Positions 8,823-16,052 of a stretch of DNA of 20,786 nt are shown here, one piece after another (the stretch's first letter is position 1; every line of letters starts with the position of its first letter). Source of the stretch: Rickettsiales bacterium. GTDB lineage: Bacteria; Pseudomonadota; Alphaproteobacteria; Rickettsiales; UBA1997. Below the pieces are notes generated by a model that did not search any database, was not told the origin of the DNA, and worked only from the letters and a program-made list of their open reading frames with translations. The stretch covers positions 1 through 20,786 of the forward strand of contig JAOFKK010000009.1 in NCBI GenBank assembly GCA_028040005.1, read 5' to 3'. The translations under genes and the position numbers were made by a program.

Positions 8823-8852
8823 TTGATTATTGCATAATTGATTTGTTAGAAT
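8823..8852 (+). promoter_or_regulatory. putative gyrB promoter
   Basis: TTGATT (8823-8828) and TAGAAT (8847-8852) are spaced by 18 bases in the 101-base rodA-gyrB divergent gap. Transcription would start near 8859, at the base of the leader hairpin described separately. No equally good match was found for rodA on the other strand. Confidence 0.4.
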
Positions 8853-8854
8853 TT

Positions 8855-8887
8855 AATATTCAAACTACTAGGAGCTTTGAGAATATT
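8855..8887 (+). promoter_or_regulatory. inverted repeat / possible hairpin in the gyrB leader
   Basis: The left arm AATATTCAAA (8855-8864) pairs with TTTGAGAATATT (8876-8887), leaving a 2-base bulge and an 11-base loop (8865-8875). The loop contains AGGAG (8870-8874), the only strong Shine-Dalgarno-like string in any upstream region here. It lies about 42 bases before the gyrB ATG, too far to serve it. The site could be an RNA hairpin or a DNA operator. No U-tract follows, so it does not look like a terminator. Confidence 0.4.
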
Positions 8888-8916
8888 TAGTTCCTTAAGA
8901 AAATACTAAATCAAAT

Positions 8917-11310
8917 ATGTCAAATAATCAAGAATATACCGCAAGTTCCATTAAAGTATTAAAAGGCTTGGAAGCAGTAAGAAAAAGGCCTGGCATGTAT
9001 ATTGGTGATACAGATGATGGTAGTGGTTTACATCATATGGTCTATGAGGTTTTAGATAACTCAATTGATGAGTCGCTTGCTGGTCATTGCGATAATGTTG
9101 AAGTTCTAATTAATCCAGATAATTCAGTAACTGTTAGGGATAATGGTCGTGGTGTTCCAATTGATATTCATAAGGAGGAGGGTGTTTCTGCTGCAGAAGT
9201 TATTATGACTAGGCTACATGCTGGTGGTAAATTTGATCAAAATTCTTATAAAATTTCTGGCGGTTTGCATGGTGTTGGTGTTTCAGTGGTTAATGCTCTT
9301 TCTGACTGGTTAAAATTAAGAATTTGGAAAGATGGTAAAGAATATTTTATTGAATTTAATCATGGTGAAGCTATTGCTCCATTAAGGGAAATTGGCAATG
9401 CTAATGGCAAGAAAGGTACAGAAGTTACCTTTTTACCTTCAAACACAACTTTTAGTACAACCGAATTTAGCTTTGCTACTTTAGAACATCGTCTTCGTGA
9501 ATTATCATTTTTAAATTCTGGAGTTAAAATTAACTTAAAAGATGTTAGAAGCGACGAACCTAAAACAGTTGAGTTATTTTATAAGGGTGGTGTAGAAGCT
9601 TATGTAAAATATCTTGATCGTAATAAAAATCAAATTAACGCACCAATTAATGTTGTTGGGTCAGATGATAGCGGTATTAGTGTAGAAATTTCAATGTCTT
9701 GGAATGAAAGCTACAGTGAAAATATCCTTTGCTTTACCAATAATATCAGACAAAGAGATGGCGGGACGCATTTAGCTGGTATGAAAGCTGGTCTTACCAG
9801 AGTTGTTAATGGTTATATTTCTAGTAATAGCCTTTTTAAAAAAGAAAAATTAACTCTGTCAGGAGAAGATATTAGAGAGGGTATTACTTGTGTTTTGTCG
9901 GTTAAGGTTCCTGATCCAAAATTTTCTTCTCAAACTAAAGATAAGTTAGTTTCTAGTGAAGTTAGGGGGTGTGTTGAGTCGGTTGTATCTGAAAAGCTTT
10001 CCGAATGGTTTGAAGAGCATCCTGCTGATGTAAAAAATATTATTAGTAAAAGTCTTGAAACTGCAAAAGCAAGGGATGCAGCTCGTAAGGCAAGAGAATT
10101 AACAAGAAGGAAATCTGCTTTAGAAGTTAGTAACTTACCAGGCAAATTAGCTGATTGTCAGGAGAAAAATCCAGAATTAAGTGAAATATTCATCGTTGAG
10201 GGTAATTCAGCTGGCGGTTCTGCTAAGGGTGGTCGTAATCGTGAATTTCAAGCAATATTGCCGATTAGAGGTAAAATTCTTAATGTTGAAAGATCAAGAT
10301 TTGATAAGGTTTTATCTTCTCAGGAGGTTGGTACTGTCATTACCGCTCTTGGCGCAGGTATTGGTAATGAATTTGATGAGGAAAAAATCAGATATCATAA
10401 AATTGTAATTATGGCCGATGCCGATGTTGATGGCTCTCATATCAGAACTTTGCTTTTAACTTTCTTTTTTCGCTATATGCCAAAATTAATTGAAAAAGGA
10501 TTTTTATATATAGCACAACCCCCTCTTTATAAGGTTAAAAAGGGTAGTAGTGAGGTTTATCTTAAGAATGAAGATTCGATGCAAGAATATCTTATTAATA
10601 ACGCTATTTTAGATAGTGTTTTACAGACTAAGGCCGGAGATATTGCTGGTGCAGATTTAAAGGCATTTGTTACTAAGATTAATCAATTTAACAATCTTTG
10701 CAATCGCGTTTCTCGTATTTTACCTGAAAATATAGTCCAAATTGCAGCAATTAATGGCGCTTTTGATAATGCTTGGCTTGAAAATAGCGCTTTGGCTGAA
10801 AAAATTGCCAATCAGATTGTTTCTAAGTTAGATAAAAATAGTGATGATATTAAGTGGGATTATAAAATTGCTGAAAATATCACTCTAATTTCTGAGGTTA
10901 GAGGTATTAAAAATTCTATTATCATTGATAAAACAATTCTTGATATGGCGGAGGCAATAGCTCTTAATAAAATTAAAAATGAAATTTTAGAAGAGTTTGA
11001 ATCTGAAGTTATTTTAATTAAAAAAGAAGATAAATTTACCGCTCATACGCCTGGACAATTAATGAATATTATTAATGAAATTGGTAAAAAAGGACTATCT
11101 ATTCAAAGATTTAAAGGTCTTGGTGAAATGAATGCTGAGCAATTATGGGAAACAACTTTAGATCCAGAAAATAGAACCTTATTGCAGGTAAAAATTGATG
11201 AATTTGACGCAGTTGACGAGACTTTTTCTATGTTAATGGGTAATGTTGTTGAGCCAAGAAAGGATTTTATCCAACAAAATGCTTTGGATGTGGTTAATTT
11301 GGATGTATAA
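8917..11310 (+). CDS. gyrB: DNA gyrase subunit B
   Basis: ATPase and cleavage-religation subunit of DNA gyrase, which introduces negative supercoils together with GyrA. The 797 residues match the usual length. The GHKL ATPase site has E44 and N48 in YEVLDNSIDES and D75 in RDNGRGVPID. The transducer domain follows, then the TOPRIM domain with EGNSAGGSAKGG (E428) and DADVDG (501-506), and a C-terminal GLGEMNAEQLWETT block. The closest alternative, ParE, is less likely given the length, including the region between TOPRIM and the tail that is longer than in ParE. ATG 8917 gives the standard SIKVLKGLEAVRKRPGMYIG start. gyrA is not in the window. Firm. Confidence 0.96.
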   Translation: MSNNQEYTASSIKVLKGLEAVRKRPGMYIGDTDDGSGLHHMVYEVLDNSIDESLAGHCDNVEVLINPDNSVTVRDNGRGVPIDIHKEEGVSAAEVIMTRLHAGGKFDQNSYKISGGLHGVGVSVVNALSDWLKLRIWKDGKEYFIEFNHGEAIAPLREIGNANGKKGTEVTFLPSNTTFSTTEFSFATLEHRLRELSFLNSGVKINLKDVRSDEPKTVELFYKGGVEAYVKYLDRNKNQINAPINVVGSDDSGISVEISMSWNESYSENILCFTNNIRQRDGGTHLAGMKAGLTRVVNGYISSNSLFKKEKLTLSGEDIREGITCVLSVKVPDPKFSSQTKDKLVSSEVRGCVESVVSEKLSEWFEEHPADVKNIISKSLETAKARDAARKARELTRRKSALEVSNLPGKLADCQEKNPELSEIFIVEGNSAGGSAKGGRNREFQAILPIRGKILNVERSRFDKVLSSQEVGTVITALGAGIGNEFDEEKIRYHKIVIMADADVDGSHIRTLLLTFFFRYMPKLIEKGFLYIAQPPLYKVKKGSSEVYLKNEDSMQEYLINNAILDSVLQTKAGDIAGADLKAFVTKINQFNNLCNRVSRILPENIVQIAAINGAFDNAWLENSALAEKIANQIVSKLDKNSDDIKWDYKIAENITLISEVRGIKNSIIIDKTILDMAEAIALNKIKNEILEEFESEVILIKKEDKFTAHTPGQLMNIINEIGKKGLSIQRFKGLGEMNAEQLWETTLDPENRTLLQVKIDEFDAVDETFSMLMGNVVEPRKDFIQQNALDVVNLDV

Positions 11311-11386
11311 AATAGTTAAGGGGTTTTATTTATAATAGTTTTAATGATAATCGCTATAAAATGTTGCTAAATATAACTTTAAGGCA

Positions 11387-11749
11387 ATGAATATTATCAT
11401 AAGGATATCATTAATATTATTTTTGTTTATAATTGCTTCATGCGCTCAAAAGCACGGAGCTGATTATTTTAGATATGCCAGAACAACTAGTCATTTTGAA
11501 GAAGATTTAAAAGATGCTGATCCAGATTTTAAATTAGGTTGGGATCATGGTTGTGAAACCGGAGCTGCAACAGGATCAAATACATTTTATAAAATGTTTT
11601 ATGAATCTAACAAACAAGATGGTTGGAAATTAGCTAATTCTCCCACCTATGGTAAAGCGTGGAAATATGGTTTTTGGTATTGCTATAGGGAAGAATATAT
11701 TGATCAGAAATCTGGAATTTGGATCTCAATTTTTGGTGGCTTAAAATAA
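11387..11749 (+). CDS. small putative lipoprotein, conserved W-x-x-G-C type, function unknown
   Basis: A 120-residue exported protein. The hydrophobic N-terminus ends in the lipobox IASC, so Cys19 is probably lipidated and the protein anchored to the inner or outer membrane. The mature part is short and aromatic-rich, with two further cysteines: C56 in GWDHGCETG and C99 in AWKYGFWYC. These could form a disulfide in the periplasm. The pattern of GW-x-x-GC, then Y-x-x-x-W-x-x-G-F-x-x-C resembles small uncharacterised lipoproteins I associate with Rickettsiales and some gammaproteobacteria, but I cannot name a family. AAGG lies two bases before the ATG, too close for a normal Shine-Dalgarno. It begins a close-packed seven-gene run ending at tolQ. 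Confidence 0.7.
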   Translation: MNIIIRISLILFLFIIASCAQKHGADYFRYARTTSHFEEDLKDADPDFKLGWDHGCETGAATGSNTFYKMFYESNKQDGWKLANSPTYGKAWKYGFWYCYREEYIDQKSGIWISIFGGLK

Positions 11750-11762
11750 ACTTAATATAATA

Positions 11763-12044
11763 ATGACAAATATTAATATTGATAAAATCACAAAATTATC
11801 TAAGATTCAAACTTCTAATGAAGATAAAGAGCAATTATCACAACAATTAGGTAGGATAATTGATTGGATTGGTCAATTATCTGAATTAGACACAAAAAAT
11901 GTTGATATTTTGAATAATGTTCACGATAAAAATATGACATTATTTGATGATAACATTGAATCTCATGAAGATATAGATCAAGTTATGAGTAATGCCACTC
12001 ATGATAAATATAATTATTTTACCGTACCAAAAGTAATCAAGTAA
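11763..12044 (+). CDS. gatC: Asp/Glu-tRNA amidotransferase subunit C
   Basis: Small subunit that stabilises GatA-GatB in the GatCAB amidotransferase, which converts misacylated Glu-tRNA(Gln) (and Asp-tRNA(Asn)) to the correct amide form. The 93 residues fit the family: an N-terminal DKITKLSKI helix, the IIDWIGQLSELDT segment, and the typical C-terminal YFTVPKVI. The lipoprotein gene is 13 bases upstream and coaBC starts 4 bases downstream. gatA and gatB do not follow, unlike the common gatCAB arrangement. The sequence is divergent in the middle but the ends are diagnostic. Confidence 0.88.
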   Translation: MTNINIDKITKLSKIQTSNEDKEQLSQQLGRIIDWIGQLSELDTKNVDILNNVHDKNMTLFDDNIESHEDIDQVMSNATHDKYNYFTVPKVIK

Positions 12045-12048
12045 TATC

Positions 12049-13230
12049 ATGTCTCAAAAAATTCTTCTGATTATTACTGCATCAATTGCTTGCTATAAAT
12101 CATTAGAATTAATTCGTTTATTTAGAAAAAATAACTATAAAATTGAGGTAATTTTAACCAAAGAAGCTGAAAAATTTATTACACCATTATTAGTTTCCTC
12201 AATTTTAGGTGATGAAATAAAGAGTGATTTATTTAATCCCGATGATAAGGATTCCATGGATCATATTAATCTTTCTCGTAATAATGACCTTATATTAATT
12301 GCTCCTGCTTCGGCTAATTTTATTGCCAAAATGGCTAATGGCATTGCTGATGATTTGGCTTCGGCTGTTATTTTGGCTTCTAATAAAAAGATATTCTTAG
12401 CGCCCGCTATGAATGTACAAATGTGGGAGAATAACATCAATCAAGATAATCTTAATAAATTAACTAATAATAATATATCTATTATTGAGCCGCAAAAAGA
12501 TATTCTTGCATGTGGTGAATATGGATCTGGCAAGATGGCGCAAATTACTGATATTTTTGATAATATAGAAGATTTTTTTGATAATAAAAATAAATTTCAT
12601 GGTAAAAAAATTATAATAACTGCTGGAGCAACTTATGAGGCAATTGATCCTGTAAGATTTATTGGTAATTATTCATCGGGTAAGCAAGGAATTGCTATTG
12701 CCGAGATTATGTATCAAATGGGAGGTGATGTGATTTTAATTGCTTCAAATATAACTGAAAAAATTAATTTACCCGGTAAAAACATTATTAGAACAAGAAA
12801 TACAGATCAAATGCTACAAGCGGTTGAAAATAATATAAAAAATACTGATATTTATATTTCTGCTGCTGCAATTTGTGATTTTAAGCCCAAAAATTATTCA
12901 CAAATTAAAATTAAAAAACATCAAAATATCAATAATATTGAATTAGAATTAAATATCGACATATTGCAAAATATTGCTAATCACCAAAATAGACCTAAAA
13001 TTGTTATTGGCTTTGCTGCTGAAAGTAATGATTTGATAGAAAATGCTATTAATAAAGCTAAGCGCAAGAATTGTGATTTAATAATTGCAAATGATATTCA
13101 AAATGGTGATATTTTTGGCTCTAATCAAAATGAAATTGCAATAGTTGATAAAAATAAAATAATAGCTAAAATCAGTAAAGATAGTAAAAAAAATATTGCT
13201 AAAGAAATTATAAAATGGATCAAAATATAG
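12049..13230 (+). CDS. coaBC: bifunctional phosphopantothenoylcysteine decarboxylase/synthetase CoaBC
   Basis: Two consecutive coenzyme A steps: CoaB joins 4'-phosphopantothenate and Cys using CTP, and CoaC decarboxylates the product with FMN. The CoaC half (about 1-180) shows ITASIACYK, the catalytic His72 in MDHINLSR, APASANFIAKMA, APAMN with Asn122, and ACGEYGSGKM with Cys155. The CoaB half (about 185-393) shows ITAGATYEAIDPVRFIGNYS with Asn207 and SSGKQG after it, AAAICDFKP, and VIGFAAES. These residues sit at a constant offset of -3 from E. coli numbering. The length (393) is normal and the fusion is intact. The 3' end overlaps rppH by 16 bases, indicating co-transcription. Firm. Confidence 0.95.
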   Translation: MSQKILLIITASIACYKSLELIRLFRKNNYKIEVILTKEAEKFITPLLVSSILGDEIKSDLFNPDDKDSMDHINLSRNNDLILIAPASANFIAKMANGIADDLASAVILASNKKIFLAPAMNVQMWENNINQDNLNKLTNNNISIIEPQKDILACGEYGSGKMAQITDIFDNIEDFFDNKNKFHGKKIIITAGATYEAIDPVRFIGNYSSGKQGIAIAEIMYQMGGDVILIASNITEKINLPGKNIIRTRNTDQMLQAVENNIKNTDIYISAAAICDFKPKNYSQIKIKKHQNINNIELELNIDILQNIANHQNRPKIVIGFAAESNDLIENAINKAKRKNCDLIIANDIQNGDIFGSNQNEIAIVDKNKIIAKISKDSKKNIAKEIIKWIKI

Positions 13231-13700
13231 ATCATCTTTATCGCCCATGTGTTGGAATAATTGTCGTAAATCAAAAAAAAGAGCTCTTTCTTGCTAAAAG
13301 AATATCTAGCTTGATGGATGCTTATTGGCAATTTCCTCAAGGTGGTATTGACGCCGGTGAATCAGAAGAAAATGCCATGTATCGTGAATTAGAGGAAGAA
13401 ACTGGAATTAATAAAGAATATGTTAAAATCTTAAATATTTCTAAAGATTATTTTTATTATAATGTTCCAATTGAATTGATTGAACGAGTTTGGAAAGGTA
13501 GATATATTGGGCAAAAACAAAGATGGTATATGGTACAATTTTTTGGTAATGATAATATTATTAATCTTGAACAATATAAGCCAGAATTTTCAGAATGGAA
13601 ATGGCAAAAAAATATATCTCAAATTCCAGATTTGGTAATTGATTTTAAGAAGGAATTATATCAAGATTTAGTGCAGGAATTTACTCAATATTTAAAATAA
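13215..13700 (+). CDS. rppH: RNA pyrophosphohydrolase RppH (Nudix)
   Basis: Nudix hydrolase of 161 residues that removes pyrophosphate from the 5' end of mRNA, or acts on dinucleoside polyphosphates, in the cytoplasm. The Nudix box is complete: G43, E49, R57-E58-L59, E61-E62, G64-I65. The N-terminal YRPCVGIIV and the following DAYWQFPQGGID are typical of the RppH/NudH/IalA group, as is the KGRYIGQKQRWYMVQFFG segment. The ATG lies inside the end of coaBC (16-base overlap, different frame). leuB starts three bases after the stop. General Nudix assignment is firm; RppH versus a diadenosine polyphosphate hydrolase is a naming matter within the same subfamily. Confidence 0.93.
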   Translation: MDQNIDHLYRPCVGIIVVNQKKELFLAKRISSLMDAYWQFPQGGIDAGESEENAMYRELEEETGINKEYVKILNISKDYFYYNVPIELIERVWKGRYIGQKQRWYMVQFFGNDNIINLEQYKPEFSEWKWQKNISQIPDLVIDFKKELYQDLVQEFTQYLK

Positions 13701-13703
13701 CAT

Positions 13704-14807
13704 ATGACAAATAAAAATATATTACTTATAGAAGGCGATGGAATTGGTCCAGAAGTTGTATCTCAGGCTAAAAGAATTTTAGATTTTTTATCAGAAAATA
13801 CTGATAAAAAATTTGATATTGATTATGCTCTTTTGGGTGGTGTAGCTTATGATAAGGAAGGAACTCCCTTTCCTGATGAAACTCTAAAAAAAGCTAAAAA
13901 ATCAGATGCTATTTTACTTGGCGCTGTTGGTGGTCCAAAATGGGAAGAGCTACCTTATGATGTAAGGCCAGAAAGAGGTTTGCTTGGCATTAGGAAAGAA
14001 TTGCAATTATTTGCAAATTTAAGACCAGCAATTGTTTTTGATGCATTAATTGATAGTTCATCTTTAAAATCTGATATTGTATCTGGATTAGATATTATGA
14101 TTGTGCGTGAATTAACTGGAGGTATATATTTTGGTGAACCAAGGGGCGTAATTGATGAAGAGGATGGAACAAAAACAGGATTTAATACTCTAAAATATAA
14201 TTCTAAAGAAGTTGATAGAATTGCTAAAGTTGCTCTGGATTTAGCTCAAAAAAGAAATAAAAAACTTTGTTCAATTGATAAGGCTAATGTTTTAGAATCA
14301 ACTGAAATGTGGCGTAATCAAGTTACTGATACAGCAAAAAATTATTCTGATATTGAGTTATCTCATATGTATGTTGATAATGCTTCAATGCAATTAGTTC
14401 GTTATCCAAAACAATTTGATGTAATTGTTACAACAAATATGTTTGGCGATATTATTTCTGATACTGCTTCTATGCTCACCGGTTCACTTGGAATGCTGCC
14501 TTCAGCATCTTTGGGTGAAAAAAGAGGTGATAATAAACAATATGCTCTTTATGAGCCGGTTCATGGTTCAGCACCCGATATTGCGGGTCAAAATATTGCC
14601 AATCCGATTGCTACAATTTCTAGCCTATCTATGATGCTACGCTATTCTTTTGATTACCAAAAAGAGGCTGATTTAATTGACAATGCTATTAAGGATGTAT
14701 TAAATTCTGGCTTTAGAACCAAAGATATCTCTAAAATAGGAGAGGCAACATTATCAACTACGCAAATGGGTGACAAGATAATCGAATCTATTCAAAATAA
14801 TATCTAA
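13704..14807 (+). CDS. leuB: 3-isopropylmalate dehydrogenase
   Basis: Oxidative decarboxylation of 3-isopropylmalate with NAD+ in leucine biosynthesis. The 367 residues carry the LeuB-specific ELTGGIYFGEPRG (from residue 136, Tyr142), Lys193 in SIDKANVL, and the metal ligands Asp225, Asp249 and Asp253. The last two are in NMFGDIISD, the start of the isocitrate/isopropylmalate dehydrogenase signature. YEPVHGSAPDIAG near the C-terminus completes the NAD-binding part. All catalytic residues are present and the gene looks functional. It lies between rppH and a Cys-rich secreted protein with no other leu gene nearby. Its stop overlaps the next start by one base (TAATG). Codon use looks like its neighbours, so no obvious recent transfer. 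Confidence 0.95.
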   Translation: MTNKNILLIEGDGIGPEVVSQAKRILDFLSENTDKKFDIDYALLGGVAYDKEGTPFPDETLKKAKKSDAILLGAVGGPKWEELPYDVRPERGLLGIRKELQLFANLRPAIVFDALIDSSSLKSDIVSGLDIMIVRELTGGIYFGEPRGVIDEEDGTKTGFNTLKYNSKEVDRIAKVALDLAQKRNKKLCSIDKANVLESTEMWRNQVTDTAKNYSDIELSHMYVDNASMQLVRYPKQFDVIVTTNMFGDIISDTASMLTGSLGMLPSASLGEKRGDNKQYALYEPVHGSAPDIAGQNIANPIATISSLSMMLRYSFDYQKEADLIDNAIKDVLNSGFRTKDISKIGEATLSTTQMGDKIIESIQNNI

Positions 14808-15379
14808 TGCGATTAAGGAAATTTATATTTTATATATCAATTTTCTTAAGCTTTGAAGTTTTTGCTAGCGATTCCAATAAAGCTCTTTGCACTGCATCAG
14901 ATGGCTTATGGAGGGTTTTTAACCATAATTGTTTTGATAAATGCGCTAAAATTATCGATAAAAATACACCATGCTATAGATTATTAGAATATGGTTGTGA
15001 TTGTGGTGTAGATAAATGTTGGCAAGGTAATAAATGTATTTTAGATAAAACCCTTAAATCAAAAAAATATAAAATATATCATGGTCAAAAACCAAAAATA
15101 CAAGAGGTAGAATCTGAGGATAACGTAGAAAACATAATTACTGATCAAAAATCTAGCTTTTTAGATTTTTTTAGTGATTTATCGGAATCAGTTGATGGGC
15201 AAGAATCTGAATCTTGTCAAAAAACAGGTGGTAAAATGAAGGATTTTAGAAATAGCTGTGCTGATAATTGTGGTATAAAAAAGGGTGTTTTTTGCGCTCA
15301 AATAATTACTAAATCATGTGATTGTGGGCCTGATAAATGTTGGGACAAAATAAAATGTATAAAAAATGACACTAGGTAA
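14807..15379 (+). CDS. secreted protein with two 8-cysteine modules, function unknown
   Basis: A 190-residue exported protein. A signal peptide with a basic start and hydrophobic core ends at about VFA-SD (cleavage after residue 20). The mature part holds two modules with the same cysteine pattern. Module 1 has Cys 28, 42, 46, 56, 64, 66, 71, 77; module 2 has Cys 137, 151, 155, 163, 171, 173, 178, 184. The spacings are 13-3-9-7-1-4-5 and 13-3-7-7-1-4-5. Both end in a CDCGxDKCW motif. A 59-residue acidic and polar linker separates them. Eight cysteines each suggest four disulfides per module in the periplasm or outside. I cannot name the domain. It overlaps leuB by one base and tolQ by 14, so it is in the same transcript. 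Adhesin, inhibitor or envelope-structure roles are all possible. Confidence 0.8.
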   Translation: MRLRKFIFYISIFLSFEVFASDSNKALCTASDGLWRVFNHNCFDKCAKIIDKNTPCYRLLEYGCDCGVDKCWQGNKCILDKTLKSKKYKIYHGQKPKIQEVESEDNVENIITDQKSSFLDFFSDLSESVDGQESESCQKTGGKMKDFRNSCADNCGIKKGVFCAQIITKSCDCGPDKCWDKIKCIKNDTR

Positions 15380-16049
15380 TAAATCTCAAATTATTGAATT
15401 AATCTTACAGGCTGATATAGTAGTAAAGGCTGTAATGGCATTATTATTAATTATGTCTTTAATATCTTGGACAATTATTTTTTATAAATTAATTAGATTT
15501 GCTATTCTAAAAATACTAATGTGGAAATTTATATTATTATTTGAATCAAAAAATTCTCTTAATGATATATTAACCCTGGCTCAAGGTAACAATAAAAACC
15601 CATTATCTCGAATTATTATTGCTGGTATTAAAGAGTGGCAATTAAGCAAATCTAAAGATTTAGAACCTCCGATTGCAACACTTAGTTCAATTAAAAATCG
15701 TATTAAAGGGGCTATTAAAATAGTTGAAAATAACATTATTGAAAAATTAGAATCGGGAACAAATATATTGGCAATAATTGGTTCAAACGCTCCTTTTATT
15801 GGCTTATTTGGAACTGTTTGGGGTATTATGAATAGTTTCCAAAATATTGCTGATTCTGGTAATACTAGTTTAGCAATAGTTGCTCCTGGTATTGCTGAGG
15901 CTTTATTTGCAACTGCAATGGGTCTTGCTGTCGCAATTCCTGCTGTGATATTTTATAATATTTTAAATAAGAAGATTGATCATTTTTTCATTCAAATTGA
16001 TAATTTTTCTACCTCTATTTTAAATAAGATAATCAGAAAAATAGAATAA
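15366..16049 (+). CDS. tolQ: TolQ/ExbB-type proton channel subunit, most like TolQ
   Basis: Inner-membrane subunit of a MotA/TolQ/ExbB proton channel that energises the envelope. It has 227 residues with three TM segments: about 16-40, 131-158 and 168-200. The core IGSNAPFIGLFGTVWGIMNS, then FQNIADSGNTSLAIVAPG and IAEALFATAMGLAVAIPAV, is the TolQ signature. Thr150 and Thr183 correspond to the functional threonines of TolQ. The long cytoplasmic loop between TM1 and TM2 is present. The ATG lies inside the preceding Cys-rich gene (14-base overlap). It normally pairs with TolR, but here it is the last gene of the run and faces mrdA with a 3-base gap. ExbB is the alternative; the motif favours TolQ. 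Confidence 0.9.
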   Translation: MTLGNKSQIIELILQADIVVKAVMALLLIMSLISWTIIFYKLIRFAILKILMWKFILLFESKNSLNDILTLAQGNNKNPLSRIIIAGIKEWQLSKSKDLEPPIATLSSIKNRIKGAIKIVENNIIEKLESGTNILAIIGSNAPFIGLFGTVWGIMNSFQNIADSGNTSLAIVAPGIAEALFATAMGLAVAIPAVIFYNILNKKIDHFFIQIDNFSTSILNKIIRKIE

Positions 16050-16052
16050 CCT

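Noticed and set aside
18..8869. The 10-mer TCAAACTACT at 18-27 and again at 8860-8869, considered as a shared regulatory site.
   Set aside because: Only two copies, different contexts, and no symmetry; chance is adequate.
11331..11360. TATAAT at 11331 and TATAAA at 11355 as promoters for the lipoprotein-to-tolQ run.
   Set aside because: Neither has a -35 partner at 15-19 bases; such hexamers are frequent by chance here.
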